DNA of 64,000 nt from Bacillus sp. NP157 (lineage in GTDB: Bacteria > Pseudomonadota > Gammaproteobacteria > Xanthomonadales > Rhodanobacteraceae), in contig CP076546.1 in NCBI GenBank assembly GCA_018889975.1, positions 3,348,001 to 3,412,000 of the forward strand, given 5' to 3'. The translations under genes and the position numbers were made by a program. Numbering within the stretch: position 1 is the first letter of the stretch; every line of letters starts with the position of its first letter. Below the pieces are notes generated by a model. It worked only from the letters and a program-made list of their open reading frames with translations, was not told the origin of the DNA and searched no databases. Below are positions 29,154 through 38,056 of the stretch, piece after piece.

Positions 29154-31352
29154 TCACTCGACGGCCGGCTTCGGCGTGAACGGCTCCAGCGAGCGGAAAC
29201 GTCGACGGTAGTCGTCAGCGACGCGACGTGCGTCGCCCGCGCTGCCGATCACCCTCGGCGTGATCAGCACGAGGGTTTCGGTGCGCTGGTTGTTATCCCA
29301 GCGATTGCCGAACAGCTTGCCGAAGACGGGGATGCGCGACAGGCCAGGCACGCCACTGCGGCCGTGCGCGCCGATCTCACGAATCAGGCCGCCGAGCAGC
29401 ACCGTCTGACCACTCTGCACGGCCACTTCGGTTTTCAGCTTGCGCTTCTCGATCGGTGCGTTACCCGACGCATTGGCCGCTTCGCCCACCTTGCTCACTT
29501 CCTGCTCCACGTCCAGGTAGACCAGGCCACCGGGGTTCACCCGAGGACGCACCTTCAGCATGACGCCCGTTTTCTTGTAGGCGACCTGGCCTACCTCGCT
29601 GCTCGCACCGACCTGCGTGTTCACGTAGGTCTGCGTGACCGGCACTTCATCGCCGACGACGATCTCCGCGCGACGGTTGTTCACCACGACCAGCGAAGGC
29701 GCCGACAACGTGCGTGCATGGGTGTCTTCCTCCAGCGCACGCACGATCGCCTGCAGGTCCTTGTTGACGAAGGAGTAGAAGAACGTGTCGGCACCGCCAC
29801 GGGTGATCGGCAGCCGGCCCAGGCCCCATCCCTGGCGGTTGCCGGGCTGCGCCGGCTTGCCGCTTCCGCCGCTGCCTGCGAGTCCCTCGAGGTACCACTG
29901 CACGCCGAACCGGAAGTTATCCTGCAAGGCGACCTCGAGGATTCGCGTTTCGATCTGCACCTGCAGTGGCACGGCATCGAGCCGTTCGATGGCCGCGCGG
30001 ATCGCCACCCACTGCGACGGACGCGCGTGGACCAGCACCTGGTTGTTCGCATCCACCGCGGTGACCCGCAGGGCATGCTCGCCGCCGCTGCTGACGCTGC
30101 CGCTGCCGGCTGGCGACGTGGCCGGCTGGTAGAACGCGGGATCGCGCTCGCCGTCGAACACCTCGGTCTCGTCGCCAGCGGACGGGCCGGCTCCCGACTC
30201 GTACGTTGCGCTGGCCAGGCCCGGGACGACCTCACCCGCGTGATCGGCGCCGCCCACGAAACCGCCGTATATCTGGCCGATGTGCCGGGCGACGTCCGCC
30301 GCGGGAAGATTGCGTACGTCGTACACGTACAGGCGCGGCTCGTTGCCGCCGCCACGATCGATCCGGTCGATCCATTCGCCAACGCGATCCACGATCTCGC
30401 CGCGCGTTGCAATTGCGACGATCGCGTTGCTTCGCTCGATCGGCAGGAAGCGAACCATCCCCGCGCCCGGTGACCGCGCTTTTTCGCCGAACACCGACTC
30501 GAGGCCTTGCAACAATTCCTTCGTGCTCGCGTGTTTGAGCGGGAAGACGCCGACCGACATGCCACCGACCCAGTCGACATCGAAGGTGTCGATGCTTGCC
30601 GCGTAGTTGTCCAGTTCCTCCGGCGTGCCAGCCAACACCAGCAGGTTGCGGACAGGGTCGACCAGTAGCAGGCCATCGGGAGTGACGAACGGCGTGAGCA
30701 GCTTCTCCATCTCGTTGGCGGCGACGAAGCGCAGCGGGAACAATCGCGCCGCGTGGCCCGAGCGGGGTGCCGATGCGGCGAGCCGCGGCACCAGCGCGCC
30801 GGCGACCGCCTGCCGTCGCGGCACGACGTCGTAGCGACCGTGTCGATGGACCAGCGCGTTACCCGTCCACGACAGCAATGTCTCGAGGATCGGCAATGCC
30901 TCGTCGCGGGATACGGGGCGCGCCGTCGAGAACGACACCGTGCCGCCGACGCCGGGCATGATCGCGTAATTCACATCCAGCACGTCGGCAAGGATGGCGC
31001 GCACCACGGCTTCCACCGGCTGGTCTTCGAAGTTGAACGTCAATGCACCCTCACCCGCCGCCCCAGGTCGTGGTGTTGCCAGCGCGCGCGGCGTGACGGC
31101 CGGGCGCGTCGTCGACGGTGGCCGCGACTTCAATGGATCGCCAGCGCCGTGCGTGATCGACGCTGCTACGCGATCCGCCGGGCCGGCGCTCGCATCCGCA
31201 GGCAGTGGCAGTGGCAGCGGTAGCGGCACGGGCCGGGCCAGGTCGGCCAGCGCTTCCCGCTCGAGATTACCCGCGAGGCGGGACGACTGCGTGGCGCAGC
31301 CCGTGGCAAGGCTGGCCATCAGGATGGCCATGCCTGTCTTGTATCGTTGCAT
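29154..31352 (-). CDS. gspD: Type II secretion outer-membrane secretin GspD (XpsD-like lipoprotein)
   Basis: A 732-residue secretin that forms the outer-membrane pore of the T2SS. It has a lipoprotein signal (MAILMASLATGC), as in Xanthomonas XpsD, which explains how it may reach the outer membrane without a pilotin. After a proline-rich linker (PVPLPLPLPLP) come the N0 domain (FNFEDQPVEAVVRAILADVL), N1-N3 domains and the secretin core ending PVFGKLFGNRWDNNQRTETLVLITPRVI. It is the last gene of the T2SS operon. The ATG at 31352 is preceded by AGAGGA. The 59 bases before it contain no gene. Confidence 0.93.
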   Translation of the reverse strand: MQRYKTGMAILMASLATGCATQSSRLAGNLEREALADLARPVPLPLPLPLPADASAGPADRVAASITHGAGDPLKSRPPSTTRPAVTPRALATPRPGAAGEGALTFNFEDQPVEAVVRAILADVLDVNYAIMPGVGGTVSFSTARPVSRDEALPILETLLSWTGNALVHRHGRYDVVPRRQAVAGALVPRLAASAPRSGHAARLFPLRFVAANEMEKLLTPFVTPDGLLLVDPVRNLLVLAGTPEELDNYAASIDTFDVDWVGGMSVGVFPLKHASTKELLQGLESVFGEKARSPGAGMVRFLPIERSNAIVAIATRGEIVDRVGEWIDRIDRGGGNEPRLYVYDVRNLPAADVARHIGQIYGGFVGGADHAGEVVPGLASATYESGAGPSAGDETEVFDGERDPAFYQPATSPAGSGSVSSGGEHALRVTAVDANNQVLVHARPSQWVAIRAAIERLDAVPLQVQIETRILEVALQDNFRFGVQWYLEGLAGSGGSGKPAQPGNRQGWGLGRLPITRGGADTFFYSFVNKDLQAIVRALEEDTHARTLSAPSLVVVNNRRAEIVVGDEVPVTQTYVNTQVGASSEVGQVAYKKTGVMLKVRPRVNPGGLVYLDVEQEVSKVGEAANASGNAPIEKRKLKTEVAVQSGQTVLLGGLIREIGAHGRSGVPGLSRIPVFGKLFGNRWDNNQRTETLVLITPRVIGSAGDARRVADDYRRRFRSLEPFTPKPAVE

Positions 31353-31411
31353 CGATGTGTCCTCTGTCCTTGAGGGGCGCGTGCGCGCCGGTGACTCGTA
31401 TCCTGCTGTCG

Positions 31412-32182
31412 TTACTGCACGTCCTGCTGTCGCTGCTGTTGCTGCTGTTCGAGGCGACGCTTCTGCACCGCGGCCTTCAAGGCTTCGATCCGCGCACGCT
31501 GCAGGTCGGCATCGTCCTGTCGCGGCGGCGCGTTACGCGCGCCATCCGCCTGCGGTCGTGGCAGGTTGGGGCCGGTCATGCCGCCACCCGGCTGCTGGAT
31601 GACGCGGACGCCATCGTCGGCACTGGCCTGCGGCGGTCGTGGCGGCTGCCCACCCTGCGGCGGCTGGCCCGGGGTGCCAGGCTTCTGGTTCGCCAGCGGA
31701 TCGGGCGCCGCCACTTTCAGCGTGAGCTCGCGCCGCTGTCCGCCGTTCTCGAACATGGCGCTGCGCGGCGTCAGCGAGGCGAGCGTCCAGTGGCCTTCCT
31801 GCATGGAAGCGCCCTCCTTCACCCGCACCGTCGTGTTCTTGCCGGTGTCGCGCAGCAAGGCCATGTGCAGGCCCGGCGTCATGATGATGCCGGTAAGCTC
31901 GAGGTCGCCGATGTTGCTCGACGAATCATCGCCGTCACTTGTCGCGACCGGCTTTCGGTCGGCCATGAACAGCGGGCGCTGCCAGACTTCCGTGAAATCT
32001 CCGAGCGGCTTCGATGCCGGCATCGCGGCCGCGCGTATCGGTGGCAACGGCTCCGGCGCGACCGGTTCATCCCAGTGCACGCCGCGGCCGACGCCAAGCG
32101 CGAAGGCGCCGGTCGCGAACGCCAGGGCGAGGGCGACGCCGGCAAGGATGGGGGTGAGGCGACGCTGGCCCGCGGCGTTCAT
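31412..32182 (-). CDS. gspN: Type II secretion protein N (XpsN-like, GspC-related)
   Basis: A 256-residue inner-membrane protein with one N-terminal membrane helix (ILAGVALALAFATGAFALG) and a periplasmic HR-like domain (FTEVWQRPLFMADRKP and LELTGIIMTPGLHMALLRD), followed by a proline-rich stretch and a glutamine-rich, coiled tail (EALKAAVQKRRLEQQQQQRQQ). In Xanthomonas the corresponding protein links the inner-membrane platform to the secretin in the role of GspC, which is otherwise absent here. Its start overlaps the gspM stop by 4 bases (ATGA). Confidence 0.85.
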   Translation of the reverse strand: MNAAGQRRLTPILAGVALALAFATGAFALGVGRGVHWDEPVAPEPLPPIRAAAMPASKPLGDFTEVWQRPLFMADRKPVATSDGDDSSSNIGDLELTGIIMTPGLHMALLRDTGKNTTVRVKEGASMQEGHWTLASLTPRSAMFENGGQRRELTLKVAAPDPLANQKPGTPGQPPQGGQPPRPPQASADDGVRVIQQPGGGMTGPNLPRPQADGARNAPPRQDDADLQRARIEALKAAVQKRRLEQQQQQRQQDVQ

Positions 32183-32793
32183 GTCGCCGCCTTGGCCGCA
32201 CGCGCGGCGTGGATGTATCCCGAAACGGTGAACTGGATCTCCAGCGGCGCATTGCCGCCGTTACGCGCGGCGACCGGATTGCGGTAGATGCTGAAGTCCT
32301 CGATGAAGAGATACGGCGCTTCTTCCTCGATGTCGTGCAACACGGCGGCCATGGGCTGCACCTGGCAACGCAGGCTGATGTTCACCGTCACCTTGCGGTA
32401 CGGGTCGCCGGTCTTTTCCTGGCTTGGGACGGGCATCTTCTGCACCACGTCGCAGGAACCGTCTTCCTTGTGCGCGGCGGCCACGTCGACGATGCGCTGC
32501 ATGAGGCCGGCGGCAGCGGCATTGGTGTCGTCGCCGGCGAGGAAGGCGTCGCTGCGGGTCTGGCCCTGCTCGAGTTGGGCGAGCCGCTTTTCCAGCTGCG
32601 GGCGCTCGGCGATGGCCGCGGCGTAGCGGCGCTGCGTATCGCGCAGGTCGTCCATTTCATCCGCCATCGCCAGCTGCGGCGCGACGAACCACCAGTGGAT
32701 GAGTACGAAGTAGGCGATGACCACCGCGACGACAAGCAGCAGGATCGCGGCGATGCGCGACTCGGCGGGTTTCATCTTGCTGAAGGCGATCAC
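32179..32793 (-). CDS. gspM: Type II secretion protein M
   Basis: A 204-residue bitopic inner-membrane protein: a membrane helix near 16-36 (IAAILLLVVAVVIAYFVLIHWW), a coiled segment (MDDLRDTQRRYAAAIAERPQLEKRL) and a ferredoxin-like periplasmic domain ending in the GspM-II type pattern VLHDIEEEAPYLFIEDFSIYR. It is a platform protein that partners GspL. I place the start at the GTG at 32793, which overlaps the gspL stop as GTGA and has GGGAG upstream; an internal ATG six codons later lacks a ribosome site. Confidence 0.85.
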   Translation of the reverse strand: MIAFSKMKPAESRIAAILLLVVAVVIAYFVLIHWWFVAPQLAMADEMDDLRDTQRRYAAAIAERPQLEKRLAQLEQGQTRSDAFLAGDDTNAAAAGLMQRIVDVAAAHKEDGSCDVVQKMPVPSQEKTGDPYRKVTVNISLRCQVQPMAAVLHDIEEEAPYLFIEDFSIYRNPVAARNGGNAPLEIQFTVSGYIHAARAAKAAT

Positions 32794-33980
32794 GGCGCGT
32801 CTCCCGCACTGGATGCACCGCTGGCCGGCTTGACCGGCGTGGCCGGCTTCGCGGGCGCCGATGCCTTGGGTACAACGACCTTGGCCTGCATGTAGAAGCG
32901 CTCCTTGCCCGACGTCGGATCCGCCTGGATCGTGCCCTGGAAGCTGGGCTCGGTCAGTGTCTTCGCACCCTTGAGTGCGTCGATCAGCCGGGCGGCCTGT
33001 GGGCTCTGGCCCTGGAAGCCGATCTGCCCCGAGGCGTTCAGCGTGAAACGTTCCAGCCATGTGTCGTCGGCGAGCCGCGCACTGAGTTCCTGTAGCACGG
33101 GGAGGATGGCCGGTGATTCGATCTTGCGGCGAGCCAGGAAGCCGGACGCCCCGGCGCTTTCGGTCAGGCGCTGGCGCAACGCGCCGACGCGATGGGCATC
33201 GTCCTGCATGGCGTCCACTTCCGCGCGCATGGCCTCCAGCGCCGTCGAGCGGTTGTGCAGCCACGCGCCCATCGCGGCCAGGGCGAGCGCCACGATGGCC
33301 ACGGTCAGCGCGAGGTTCAGCCGGCGCCTCCGGTCGACGCGACGCGGCACGCGCTGCGGCGGCAGGAGGTTGACCCCGGCCAGGGCGGCGCCTTCCGCGA
33401 CGTCGACACGATCGGGCGTGAGGCCGAGGCTGGCGAGCTCATCGAGCAGCGGGTCGAGCATGGCGCGCGGCGTCGCGGCGAGTTCGGCGACGAACCGCCC
33501 TTCACCGGCGGGCTCGCCAAGGTCGCGCACGCCAAAGTGCACGTCGTCGGCGCGGAACGGGGTCTGCCGGTCGAGATCGAAACCGACCACCTGGCGCAGG
33601 TTGTCGCGCGCGGCCACGGGCATGACCAGGCGTCGGCGTAGCACCTGGGCAACGGGCAGGACCAGCGCGACGCGACGATCCGCCGGGTCCGCTTCGGCGA
33701 GCGCGCGGGTGAACGCACCGGTGCGATGGTCCAGTGCATCGACGTCGCTCGCGCTGGCCAGCGGAAGCGTTTCGCCCGACCGGCGAAGCACCCACGCATC
33801 GGGCCGGCGTTCGACGATGAACCAGCGCTGCCCACCGGCAAACGCGTAGCGCAGGCGCGGTGGCACGAGGGCGGCGAGTTCGCCGCCCCACCAGCGCAGG
33901 AAACCCGGCAGCGCGCTGCCGCGCCAGGCGCGGCGCAAGCGGTCGAGCTGAAGCTGGGAGGCGTCCTGCACGGCGGTCAT
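32790..33980 (-). CDS. gspL: Type II secretion protein L
   Basis: A 396-residue inner-membrane platform protein that links the ATPase GspE to the complex. The cytoplasmic part contains the actin-like/PilM-like fold (VALVLPVAQVLRRRLVMPVAARDNLRQVVGFDLDRQTPF), then one membrane helix (LNLALTVAIVALALAAMGAWL) and a periplasmic coiled and ferredoxin-like PilN-type domain. A proline/alanine-rich tail ends the protein (KPATPVKPASG). Both neighbours overlap it by 4 bases (gspK upstream, gspM downstream). Confidence 0.87.
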   Translation of the reverse strand: MTAVQDASQLQLDRLRRAWRGSALPGFLRWWGGELAALVPPRLRYAFAGGQRWFIVERRPDAWVLRRSGETLPLASASDVDALDHRTGAFTRALAEADPADRRVALVLPVAQVLRRRLVMPVAARDNLRQVVGFDLDRQTPFRADDVHFGVRDLGEPAGEGRFVAELAATPRAMLDPLLDELASLGLTPDRVDVAEGAALAGVNLLPPQRVPRRVDRRRRLNLALTVAIVALALAAMGAWLHNRSTALEAMRAEVDAMQDDAHRVGALRQRLTESAGASGFLARRKIESPAILPVLQELSARLADDTWLERFTLNASGQIGFQGQSPQAARLIDALKGAKTLTEPSFQGTIQADPTSGKERFYMQAKVVVPKASAPAKPATPVKPASGASSAGDAP

Positions 33981-34834
33981 TCAGTGTCTCCTTCGCGCCA
34001 ACGCAAGATTGCGTAGGGCTGGCTGCCAGATCTTATCCCACGAAGTCGGATCGTCGATGTAAGGGAACTCCTCGTTCCATCGTCAAGGATCGCCTCGGCG
34101 TGGATCGTATGGGTGACCCCGTTGCCACCGCCCAACGCGGTGCCACCACCCTGGGCGCGCGCCGCCAGGATCGCTGCCGCGCCCGCGCTGTCCAGCCCGG
34201 GGATGGCGGCGAGCGCCAGCGGCTGCGCGTGTTCGGTATTCGGCCGTTCGCGGCCCGACCAGATGGTGATCGCGGGGGCAATCGTGGTCCACAGCCGGGT
34301 GTCCATGCCGAGCACCATGCGCGCTTCCTCGACCGTCGCGAACGGACCGTTGCGCGGGCCGTAGTCCAGGCCGGCCGCTTCGTATTGCGGCCGCTTGGCA
34401 CCGTTCACCAGCGCGGCATCGCCGGGGCGACGCCAGTCCTGCACGGCGGCCGACAGCTTCGCCGCCAGATCGTCTTCCGCGCCGGCCGCCTTGAACAGGC
34501 CGGTCAGGACGTCGGCCGACGCGGCATTGAGGTCCACCTTGCCGTCCTCGTCGACGATGGTGATGTTGACCTTCGCCTTGTCGAATTCGAAGGTGTACAG
34601 ACGCCCGTCGGCGACCCAGCGCGCCTGTGGATCGGCGGTCTGCAAGCCCTCGATGGCACGCATCACGCCGGCCTCGGCCGCATAGTGCGCCTGGGTCTGC
34701 GCGAACTGGTAACGCGCCTGCAGGCCCTCGGTCCGCGCCAGCGCGGCGAATCCACCCAGCATGATCGCCAGCAGGGTGCAGCCCCACAACACGATCAACA
34801 GCGCGATGCCGCGCTGGCTGCGCCGGCGGATCAC
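33977..34834 (-). CDS. gspK: Type II secretion minor pseudopilin GspK
   Basis: A 285-residue minor pseudopilin that caps the pseudopilus tip. A short basic leader ends in the prepilin-peptidase site RSQRG|IALLIVLW, followed by the hydrophobic helix LLIVLWGCTLLAIMLGGFAALA. The large insertion typical of GspK (helical SAM-like segments: KVDLNAASADVLTGLFKAAG and GLDSAGAAAILAARA) is present. The start is the GTG at 34834, which overlaps the gspJ stop (GTGA); the upstream open frame is not used, since it would hide the leader. Confidence 0.9.
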   Translation of the reverse strand: MIRRRSQRGIALLIVLWGCTLLAIMLGGFAALARTEGLQARYQFAQTQAHYAAEAGVMRAIEGLQTADPQARWVADGRLYTFEFDKAKVNITIVDEDGKVDLNAASADVLTGLFKAAGAEDDLAAKLSAAVQDWRRPGDAALVNGAKRPQYEAAGLDYGPRNGPFATVEEARMVLGMDTRLWTTIAPAITIWSGRERPNTEHAQPLALAAIPGLDSAGAAAILAARAQGGGTALGGGNGVTHTIHAEAILDDGTRSSLTSTIRLRGIRSGSQPYAILRWREGDTE

Positions 34835-35496
34835 TGCAACACCTGCCCGCGCATGCCACGCATCGGCGAGAACCCGTTGCGCGACGCCGACGGATCGATC
34901 CGCAGCGGCGCCACCAGGGTCGGGAACACCGTATTGCCGTCGACCTCCACGGCAAGCCGCACCAGCGAGGGCGTCCGCCGTGCGTCGGGCCACGCGTCCT
35001 GCCAGTCCGTCGCCTTGTTCTGGTCATCCATGCCGCGATAACTGAAGCTGGCCTTGCGGATGCCGCGCAGCAGCACCTGCGGTTCGCCGAGTGGCTTCGG
35101 CTCGCTGCCGTCGGGCGGCAGCATGAACAGGCTCGCTTCCAGCCGGTAACCTTCGCGCCCGTCACGTACGATGGCCACGGTCTGCAACTGGGGACCCATG
35201 TGCGACAGGTAGCCGGGCATCGGCGCCACGAAGCTGACTTTTTCCGCGCTGCCCTGGAACACGATCGGGTCGCCGTCGTCGGTTTCGCCGAAGGGGATGA
35301 CCAGGGCCTGGGCCAGCTCGCTGCGCAGGTAGCCCTGTGCGGAACGTACCTCGTCCATCCGCTCGATGGCCCGGTCGCCACTGCGCACGATGCGACCCGC
35401 CGTGCTGATGCCGGAATACACGCCGAGCAATACGATGGTGAGCAGCGCGAGCGCCGCCAACACTTCCATCAGGCTGAAGCCGCGTGCGTGCCTCAT
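34831..35496 (-). CDS. gspJ: Type II secretion minor pseudopilin GspJ
   Basis: A 221-residue minor pseudopilin with the leader MRHARG|FSLMEVLAALALLTIVLLG, including the conserved phenylalanine and the +5 glutamate (E11 of the precursor) required for pilin assembly. The C-terminal globular domain is beta-rich. The ATG at 35496 overlaps the gspI stop (ATGA), so translation is coupled. It forms the tip complex with GspI and GspK. Confidence 0.88.
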   Translation of the reverse strand: MRHARGFSLMEVLAALALLTIVLLGVYSGISTAGRIVRSGDRAIERMDEVRSAQGYLRSELAQALVIPFGETDDGDPIVFQGSAEKVSFVAPMPGYLSHMGPQLQTVAIVRDGREGYRLEASLFMLPPDGSEPKPLGEPQVLLRGIRKASFSYRGMDDQNKATDWQDAWPDARRTPSLVRLAVEVDGNTVFPTLVAPLRIDPSASRNGFSPMRGMRGQVLQ

Positions 35497-35915
35497 GGCG
35501 GCGCGCCCTGGCCGCCGGCCAGCCGCAGCGTGGCGAAACGGGCGTGCCGTTCGTGGTCGGCGTCGCCCCACAGCACGTCGAGGTCGAGCCGGTACATCCG
35601 GCTACCACCATTCGGATCCGGCGCGGCACCATCCAGGTAGGGCGACACGTTCAGGCGCCATCGATAGGTGTCGTCGAATCGCCCTTCCGAACTGCCTTCC
35701 TGCACGGGGTCCACGATGAACGCGCTATCGAGCAGGCTGCGCGCACGCAGGGCTGCCTGGGTCCGCTCGTTCGCACGCGCGGTCAGGCTCATCGCGCTGC
35801 CCGCCACCTGCATCAACGCCGCGAACGCGATGGCAAGCACGGCGATGGCCGCGATGACTTCGAGCAGGCTGAAGCCGCCCGCATGGCCACGGCGTGGCAG
35901 GCGCGCATGCTTCAT
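35493..35915 (-). CDS. gspI: Type II secretion minor pseudopilin GspI
   Basis: A 140-residue minor pseudopilin. The leader MKHARLPRRGHAGG|FSLLEVIAAIAVLAIAFAAL carries the prepilin-peptidase site with +5 glutamate. The following globular part is short and beta-rich (DTYRWRLNVSPY). It overlaps gspH by 4 bases upstream and gspJ downstream. The longer frame to 35969 is rejected because the leader begins at 35915. Confidence 0.88.
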   Translation of the reverse strand: MKHARLPRRGHAGGFSLLEVIAAIAVLAIAFAALMQVAGSAMSLTARANERTQAALRARSLLDSAFIVDPVQEGSSEGRFDDTYRWRLNVSPYLDGAAPDPNGGSRMYRLDLDVLWGDADHERHARFATLRLAGGQGAPP

Positions 35916-36352
35916 TTCGGCACCACGATGCTCACGCCGCCGGTCAGCCAGCCGACGTTGACGTGCCACTCGCGCTGGTCACGCTTCAACGTGATCCGAC
36001 CACCGGTGGAGCTACCGTCGGGAAAGAAGCGGATGCGCCCCGTCGTGGCGTTGGCCTGGTCCTCGCGCGCACTGGTGATCGACACCCGCATGTCGCGCGG
36101 CAGGCGCACGTCGGGCTTGCCCGGCACGCGGTAGGTGGCGGTGGCGATGTTCACTTCCAGCGCTTCGCTTTCGCCTTTGACGATCGCTTGCGTACGCGTA
36201 TAGCGCAGCGCCGCGGCGAGCTCGCCGCTCGCCGCATTGACCCGCGCGCTCGCAAGCCCCTGGGTGACGGGAATCGACACGGCCACTGCGGCCAGGCCGA
36301 TCAGCACGATCACGGCAAGCATCTCGAATAGCGTGAAGCCGCGCGCGCGCAT
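35912..36352 (-). CDS. gspH: Type II secretion pseudopilin GspH
   Basis: A 146-residue minor pseudopilin with the leader MRARG|FTLFEMLAVIVLIGLAAVAV, +5 glutamate present. The globular domain follows the GspH pattern (ALRYTRTQAIVKGESEALEV, VRLPRDMRVSI, IRFFPDGSSTGGRITL). It lies 24 bases after gspG and overlaps gspI by 4 bases. Confidence 0.9.
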   Translation of the reverse strand: MRARGFTLFEMLAVIVLIGLAAVAVSIPVTQGLASARVNAASGELAAALRYTRTQAIVKGESEALEVNIATATYRVPGKPDVRLPRDMRVSITSAREDQANATTGRIRFFPDGSSTGGRITLKRDQREWHVNVGWLTGGVSIVVPK

Positions 36353-36376
36353 GGCGTCGATTCCGTCCTGCCTGGG

Positions 36377-36802
36377 TTACTGCCAGTTGCCGTAATCGGC
36401 CGAGTAGCCGTCGCCACCGGCCTTGCCGTCCTGGCCGTAGAACACCAAATCGTACTGGCCGTGCTCGCCCGGGAAGCGGTAGCCGAACGGGTGGCCCCAG
36501 GGATCCTTCAGGTCCGACGGCTTCGCGTACGGTCCCTGCCAGTTCTGCGCGTCGGCCGGCTTGGTCACCAGCGCATCCAGCGATGCCGGCGGCGAACCGT
36601 TGTCGAGCGAATAGTTGTCGATCTTCTGGGTCAGCGTGGTGACCTGGGCCTTGCCCGCGCCGTATTTGCCCTTGTCGACGTTCTTGCCGACCTGGGTGAC
36701 GACGATGGCACCGATGATGCCGATCAGCACGATCACCGCGAGCATTTCCAGCAGCGTGAAGCCGCGGACGTGGCTGTGTCGGAGGGTACGGGTCGAGCGC
36801 AT
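36377..36802 (-). CDS. gspG: Type II secretion major pseudopilin GspG
   Basis: A 141-residue major pseudopilin that builds the pseudopilus. After the leader MRSTRTLRHSHVRG|FTLLEMLAVIVLIGIIGAIVV comes the calcium-binding C-terminal region typical of GspG (LVTKPADAQNWQGPYAKPSDLKDPWGHPFGYRFPGEHGQYDLVFYGQDGKAGGDG), which is intact. The ATG at 36802 follows AGGAG; the long upstream frame is only a shadow. 26 bases separate it from gspF. Confidence 0.94.
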   Translation of the reverse strand: MRSTRTLRHSHVRGFTLLEMLAVIVLIGIIGAIVVTQVGKNVDKGKYGAGKAQVTTLTQKIDNYSLDNGSPPASLDALVTKPADAQNWQGPYAKPSDLKDPWGHPFGYRFPGEHGQYDLVFYGQDGKAGGDGYSADYGNWQ

Positions 36803-36828
36803 GGCAAAGCTCCTGTAAAGCGGGTCGG

Positions 36829-38046
36829 TCAGTTGATGTTGCTGGTGAGGCTGAGCAGTGGCAGGAGGATCGCGGCCATGATGAAGGCCACGAGCACGGT
36901 CATGACGATGGTGAGGGTCGGCACCAGCGCGGCCAGCAGGCGATCGATGGCGCGTTTTGCTTCGATATCGAACGTATCGGCGACCTTGAGCAACATGGTG
37001 TCGAGCGCGCCGGCCTCCTCGCCCACCTGGATCATCTGCAGCGCCAGGCGGGGAAAGCGTTCGGTCTGGGCCAGTGCGCTGCCCAGGCCGCTGCCGCCCT
37101 TCACCCGTTCGGCCGCCTGTTCCAGCGCGAGGTCCAGGGCGCGATTGCCGGTGACCTGGCGTGCGATCGACAGCGCCGCCAGCAGCGGTACGCCGTTTTT
37201 CAACAACGTGCCCAGGGTGCGCGCGATGCGTGCGGTTTCCACCTTGAGCAGCAAGGGGCCGGCCACGCGCATCACCAGCAGGCGCGCATGGAAACGTAGC
37301 CTGGCCTCGGGATCGCCAAGGCGGATGCGTAGCAGCACGACGCCGACCACCAGGGCCAGGCCGATCGCCCACCACCAGTCGCCGATCACCGTGCCGAGGG
37401 CGAGCACCACCTTGGTGATCAGCGGGATCGGCACCTGCATGTCGGCGAAGATCGGCACGAACTGCGGCACGACGTAGGCCAGCAGCAGGACCAGCGACCC
37501 CAGCACGCCGACCATCAGGAAGGCGGGATAGATCAGCGCATTGATGATGCTGCCGCGAAGTGCTTGCGCGCGTTCGAGGTAATCGGCCAGGCGGCGCAGC
37601 GTTTCATCGAGTGAACCACCGGCTTCGCCGGCACGGACCAGGCTCACGTAAAGGCGCGGGAACACGCCGTTTTCTTCGTCGAGCGCGGATGACAGGGTGG
37701 TGCCGCCGCGCACGCGATCGCGGATGCGTTCGACCATGCGCTTCGCGCGTTCGCCTTCGGGAAGGTCGAGCAGGATCCCCAGCGCGCGGTCGAGCGGCTG
37801 GCCCGCACCGAGCAGCGTCGCCAGCTGGTGGGTGAACTGCGCCAGCTGGTCGCCGGTGAGGGGTCCCTTGCGGAACAGCCCGGACAGGCCACTGCCGGGT
37901 GCATCACCCTCCGCAGCGGCCGCTTCCAGTGGCGTATGGCCCTGGTCCTGCAGGCGAGCGACGACGTCTTCGACGGAGCTGGCTTCCATGCGGCCGGCGA
38001 GGACTTCGCCTGCGGCGCTGATGGCTCGGTAACGAAACTGGCTCAT
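36829..38046 (-). CDS. gspF: Type II secretion inner-membrane protein GspF
   Basis: A 405-residue polytopic platform protein with two repeated GspF domains (about 70-200 and 270-400), each with FTHQLATLLGAGQPLDRAL and ARTLGTLLKNGVPLLAAL, and three to four membrane helices. The N-terminus MSQFRYRAISAAGEVLAGRMEA is standard. It ends with the LLPLLSLTSNIN helix. It lies 10 bases after gspE and before gspG. Confidence 0.94.
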   Translation of the reverse strand: MSQFRYRAISAAGEVLAGRMEASSVEDVVARLQDQGHTPLEAAAAEGDAPGSGLSGLFRKGPLTGDQLAQFTHQLATLLGAGQPLDRALGILLDLPEGERAKRMVERIRDRVRGGTTLSSALDEENGVFPRLYVSLVRAGEAGGSLDETLRRLADYLERAQALRGSIINALIYPAFLMVGVLGSLVLLLAYVVPQFVPIFADMQVPIPLITKVVLALGTVIGDWWWAIGLALVVGVVLLRIRLGDPEARLRFHARLLVMRVAGPLLLKVETARIARTLGTLLKNGVPLLAALSIARQVTGNRALDLALEQAAERVKGGSGLGSALAQTERFPRLALQMIQVGEEAGALDTMLLKVADTFDIEAKRAIDRLLAALVPTLTIVMTVLVAFIMAAILLPLLSLTSNIN

Positions 38047-38056
38047 GGGCGCGTAA

